Source: CAZZEX01 sp964653285
Lineage (GTDB): Bacteria; Chloroflexota; Anaerolineae; B4-G1
DNA: 24,608 bases
Direction: 5' to 3'
Assembly (NCBI GenBank): GCA_964653285.1
Contig: CAZZEX010000074.1
Span: 1 to 24,608, forward strand
Part shown: piece by piece, positions 21,881 through 24,608 of the stretch
Layout of the letters: each line of letters begins with the position of its first letter
Numbering within the stretch: the stretch's first letter is position 1
The notes under the pieces: model-generated
Seen by the model: only the letters and a program-made list of their open reading frames with translations
What the model was told of the DNA's origin: nothing
Database searches by the model: none
Made by a program: the position numbers and the translations under genes

Positions 21881-22617
21881 GGGACACTATAGGCAGGGAC
21901 ACGTTCGACGTTCTTCTTCTGATTGGCCGGCCAGCCGCTGGCAAGAGCGAGATCATTGACTTTCTGGTGCACACTCCCTCTGACGTTCGGCGGCGCAGGT
22001 TCCATATTGCCCGCCAGGACGTTCTTGATGATTTCCTCATGCTTTGGACCTGGTTCGAGGAGGATCATATCCTGAGCAAGCGGCTGGGACAGCCACGGCT
22101 GCACACTGATGTGGATGGCTGCTTCAAGTATCCCTACCTCTGGCATCTGTTGATCGAGCGGCTTAGCCTGGGGTATCACAAGCGGCTGCGTGACGACCCG
22201 GTGTATCACGACCATACCACGACGGTCATCGAATTCTCCCGGGGCAGCGAGCACGGAGGCTACACGGGGGCGTTTCGACATTTGGCTGACGATCTCCTTC
22301 GCCGGGCTGCCGTCATCTATGTGCACATCCCTTTCGAAGAATCGCTGCGCAAGAATCGTCACCGGTTTAACCCTGGGCGGCCGGACAGTACCTTGGAGCA
22401 TGCTATGACTGACGAGGTGCTGACGCGGCTCTACCACGATGACGATTGGGCCACGTTCAGCGCCGGCGACGCAGACTTCCTCATCGTGCGGTCCATCCGC
22501 GTGCCGTATGTCGTCTTCGAGAACGAGGATGACGTGACGACCGGCAAGCCTGACCTGCTGGCGGCTCGGCTGGAGGCGGTGCTGGGGCGGCTGTGGGCGT
22601 TGCGTTGCGCCCGTTGA
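21877..22617 (+). CDS. P-loop NTPase, kinase-like, copy 2
   Basis: A 246-residue paralogue of the gene at 19339-20121, about 78% identical over 240 residues by hand count. Walker A is GRPAAGKS. The blocks LMLWTWFEEDHIL, YLWHLLIERLSLGYHKRL, PVYHDHTTTVIEFSRGS and RAAVIYVHIPFEESLRKNRHRF are retained, so it may be functional. Similarity to copy 1 starts at DTFDVL, nine codons after the proposed GTG at 21877. That GTG overlaps the stop of the permease fragment in a GTGA arrangement and has no good ribosome site of its own, so expression may depend on the remnant upstream. The frame stays open further upstream inside the fragment. It lacks the C-terminal tail of copy 1. It converges with the glycosyltransferase gene across 27 bp. 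Function unknown. Confidence 0.78.
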   Translation: MRDTIGRDTFDVLLLIGRPAAGKSEIIDFLVHTPSDVRRRRFHIARQDVLDDFLMLWTWFEEDHILSKRLGQPRLHTDVDGCFKYPYLWHLLIERLSLGYHKRLRDDPVYHDHTTTVIEFSRGSEHGGYTGAFRHLADDLLRRAAVIYVHIPFEESLRKNRHRFNPGRPDSTLEHAMTDEVLTRLYHDDDWATFSAGDADFLIVRSIRVPYVVFENEDDVTTGKPDLLAARLEAVLGRLWALRCAR

Positions 22618-22644
22618 TTCGTTGAAAGAGGGGTCAAAGAGAGG

Positions 22645-24608
22645 TTATGGACAGCGAACGGGCAAGGTCACGATGCCATCCGGGTACCCCGTCGCCGGCC
22701 AGTGCTTCCCGGTCGCCAACTCCCACATGCCCAGCCTGATGGTGTACTCTCCGGCTGGCACAGGGTCGAAGTGGCGCACGTCGCGCGCTACCTCGCCAGG
22801 TTCCCACAGCCAGAAGGGGAGCATCCCCAGCAGCGGGTAGCCGTCGGCCTGCGCGACCAGCGTGCCATCTAGGCCGAGCAAGTGCGCGAACACGGTCGCG
22901 TCTGTCTTCACAGCCGGTTCGACCTGCCAGTACGCGGTGAGGTGTACCTGCCCGGTCTCATCGCAGGTACAGGCCGCGTCCAGCAGTGCCACGCGGTCCC
23001 CGAACCGGGCCAGCGGTTCACCATGGTGTTCCTCTCCCCTCTCTTCTCTCTCCCCCCGTGGGGGAGAGCCGGGGTAGGGGTACACCCCAGCCTCGGCCAG
23101 GTGGATGCGCTCAGGCTCATACCGGGCCAGGTAGATGGTGCGCGCTTGACGAACGGTAGCCACCAGTTCCTCCCAGCCGACCGGGTGGCCGAAGAGTTGG
23201 TAGGTGTAGCCAGGCAGATCGTCTGTCGCGGCGATACCAAAGGCGACAGCCTCGGCTGCGTCGTGGATGCCAGTGTGGACGTAGACGAGCCCTTCGGCGG
23301 TGACGCGCATAGGTAGAGGGGTGATGCCCTCGAAGCCCAGGGGATAGGTACGGCTGCGGGGCGTGATCCGCATCGGCAGGTTGACCAGAAGCAGGGGCTG
23401 CTCGCGGGTGGCGGCCTCCGCTGCGTCCCGTAGGCTTTCACCGGCCATCTCATACAGGCGCATGCCGTCGCGGGCGAAGACGATTGCCGGGGCCAGCAGC
23501 GCTGCCAGCAATGTCCCGGCCACCAGCGGATGCCAGGAGGATCGCAGTGGTGTGAGCCAGGCGCTCACGGCTGCCGCCCACATCAGGGAGACGCCGGCCG
23601 CCGTCATGTACAGGAAGCGCGGGGCCAGCGCGAACCAGTCGGCCTCCATTGAGACCAGTGGGGGCAGGGCGAAGAGCGCGAACCAGACCGCTCCCAGCCA
23701 GAACGGTCCCTGGTTCCGCCGCAGACCGCTCCATGCCAGGAGTGCCAGGGTTGGCAAGGCGATGAGCCACAGGCTTAGTTCAGGATCGAGCCCCTGCCGC
23801 GCAGCCAACCGTTGTGCCAACGGTGCCATGGGATAGATCAGGCCCTGTACCAGGTAGCCTGCGTTGCGCTGGAGATCGGGTAGGGTGAGGCCGAAGCCGG
23901 TGACTCCGGTCCCACGCATCGCGCGCCAAATCGCGAGTGTGACCGGCAGTAGGCAGGCGAAGGGCAGGGGCCACCAGGAGCGGCGTGACCAGCGGTGCTG
24001 CAGCCAGCCCACTCCCTCGGTCAATATGACCAGAGGTCCGACCAGCAAGCCGGCCTCGTAGTTGAACGGTGCCAGCGCGGCAAGCAGGAGCGCCAGGCCG
24101 ATCCAGCGCGTCCCGTGCCCCCGGCGGCCCCTGTCGTAAGCCAGCAGCGCTCCGGCCGTCATTGCGCTGACCAGCGGGTTGTACACTGCGCCGGGCCAGG
24201 CGACGGCCTGGCGCGAGAACGGGAAAGCGGCGAACAGTGCGGTGGCCAGGCAGGCGGGAATGCAGGGGCGCGGCTTGCCTGCCCCCGGTCGTATCCAGGT
24301 CGCGGCCAGCAGGCCGGCGAGCCAGGCGGCGGCGAAGTGGGCGGCTACGTTGAGGAAGTGCAGGCCCAACGGGTGCAGGCCGCCGACGAGCCCGCCCCAC
24401 AAGCGCCAGAGGATGTACCACAGGGGCCGGTAGTAGCCGTAGGGACTAGGTCTGGACCACAACTCGTGCCACGAGATGGATTCCAGCCATGGAATCTGGA
24501 CCAGGTCGTCGGAGAACAGCGGGAGCGTGAGCGCGTCTCCGTACAGCAGAGCCGTGAGCGCCAGCGCGACGAGGGCGGAGGCGACGGCGGGGTGGGTCAG
24601 TGAACGCA
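22645..24608 (-). CDS. GT-C family membrane glycosyltransferase (partial, runs off the right edge)
   Basis: The frame is open from the right edge to a stop at 22645, giving 653 visible residues; the true start lies beyond the window. The edge-proximal part shows a membrane helix, then SDDLVQIPWLESISWHELW (Asp-Asp at 24505-24510), the loop position where GT-C enzymes such as dolichyl- or undecaprenyl-phosphate-sugar-dependent transferases keep their catalytic acid, then YGYYRPLWYILWR. About ten further hydrophobic helices follow. A soluble C-terminal part contains a low-complexity charged stretch (PPRGEREERGEEHH) encoded by an embedded palindromic repeat. A beta-rich domain follows (HLTAYWQVEP, VFAHLLGLDGTLVAQADGYP, GEYTIRLGMWELATGKHWPATG). 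It probably transfers sugars to lipids or surface polymers; the substrate cannot be read from sequence. Confidence 0.85.
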   Translation of the reverse strand, partial: RSLTHPAVASALVALALTALLYGDALTLPLFSDDLVQIPWLESISWHELWSRPSPYGYYRPLWYILWRLWGGLVGGLHPLGLHFLNVAAHFAAAWLAGLLAATWIRPGAGKPRPCIPACLATALFAAFPFSRQAVAWPGAVYNPLVSAMTAGALLAYDRGRRGHGTRWIGLALLLAALAPFNYEAGLLVGPLVILTEGVGWLQHRWSRRSWWPLPFACLLPVTLAIWRAMRGTGVTGFGLTLPDLQRNAGYLVQGLIYPMAPLAQRLAARQGLDPELSLWLIALPTLALLAWSGLRRNQGPFWLGAVWFALFALPPLVSMEADWFALAPRFLYMTAAGVSLMWAAAVSAWLTPLRSSWHPLVAGTLLAALLAPAIVFARDGMRLYEMAGESLRDAAEAATREQPLLLVNLPMRITPRSRTYPLGFEGITPLPMRVTAEGLVYVHTGIHDAAEAVAFGIAATDDLPGYTYQLFGHPVGWEELVATVRQARTIYLARYEPERIHLAEAGVYPYPGSPPRGEREERGEEHHGEPLARFGDRVALLDAACTCDETGQVHLTAYWQVEPAVKTDATVFAHLLGLDGTLVAQADGYPLLGMLPFWLWEPGEVARDVRHFDPVPAGEYTIRLGMWELATGKHWPATGYPDGIVTLPVRCP
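23031..23080. repeat. palindromic repeat embedded in the glycosyltransferase gene
   Basis: CTCTCCCCC at 23048-23056 pairs perfectly over 9 bp with GGGGGAGAG at 23060-23068 across a 3-base loop. It is flanked by pyrimidine-rich cctctcccctctcttct on the left and ccggggtagggg on the right. The pattern is that of a well-known class of dispersed bacterial palindromes. Here it is read in frame as a charged low-complexity insert between the transmembrane part and the C-terminal beta domain. Confidence 0.75.

Overview
This GC-rich window looks like ordinary chromosomal DNA from a bacterium of the phylum Chloroflexota, most likely the Anaerolineae side. That placement is an inference. It rests on the mix of gene families (standalone glucose-6-phosphate isomerase of the transaldolase-fused type, MoxR/DUF58/DUF4129 cluster, SurA-like foldase with a Thr-Pro linker, GT-C glycosyltransferase with a C-terminal beta domain, RsmD with an APPQY motif) and on intergenic DNA full of short degenerate repeats. 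No rRNA, tRNA, CRISPR array, phage gene or transposase was found.

Layout. 1-4255 (+): a MacB/FtsX-type ABC permease, its lipoprotein membrane fusion partner and a small membrane protein; the ATPase is probably just off the left edge. 4389-8256 (+): a MoxR ATPase, a DUF58 protein and a DUF4129 membrane protein. 8273-9990 (+): pyrG with a good promoter and a hairpin leader. 10014-12625 (+): rpsF-ssb-rpsR behind a good promoter, then a SurA-like peptidyl-prolyl isomerase ending in a clear terminator. 12704-18605 (-): a run of GH51 arabinofuranosidase, pgi and the (p)ppGpp synthetase/hydrolase rel. 18731-19379 (+): rsmD. 19339-21155 (-): an L,D-transpeptidase followed by a P-loop kinase-like gene. 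21316-22617 (+): a strong promoter, a cruciform repeat, a decapitated sugar ABC permease and a second copy of the P-loop gene. 22645-24608 (-): a GT-C type membrane glycosyltransferase running off the right edge.

Most of the window is housekeeping. The part that rewards a second look is 19339-22617. Two paralogous P-loop genes, about 78% identical in protein by my hand count, point outward from an L,D-transpeptidase, an orphan promoter, a hairpin repeat and the remains of a transporter gene. This looks like a duplication and rearrangement scar. Other notable points are the hairpin in the pyrG leader, palindromic repeats embedded in two reading frames, and a recurring class of short wordy repeats between genes. 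I found no convincing new multi-gene system.
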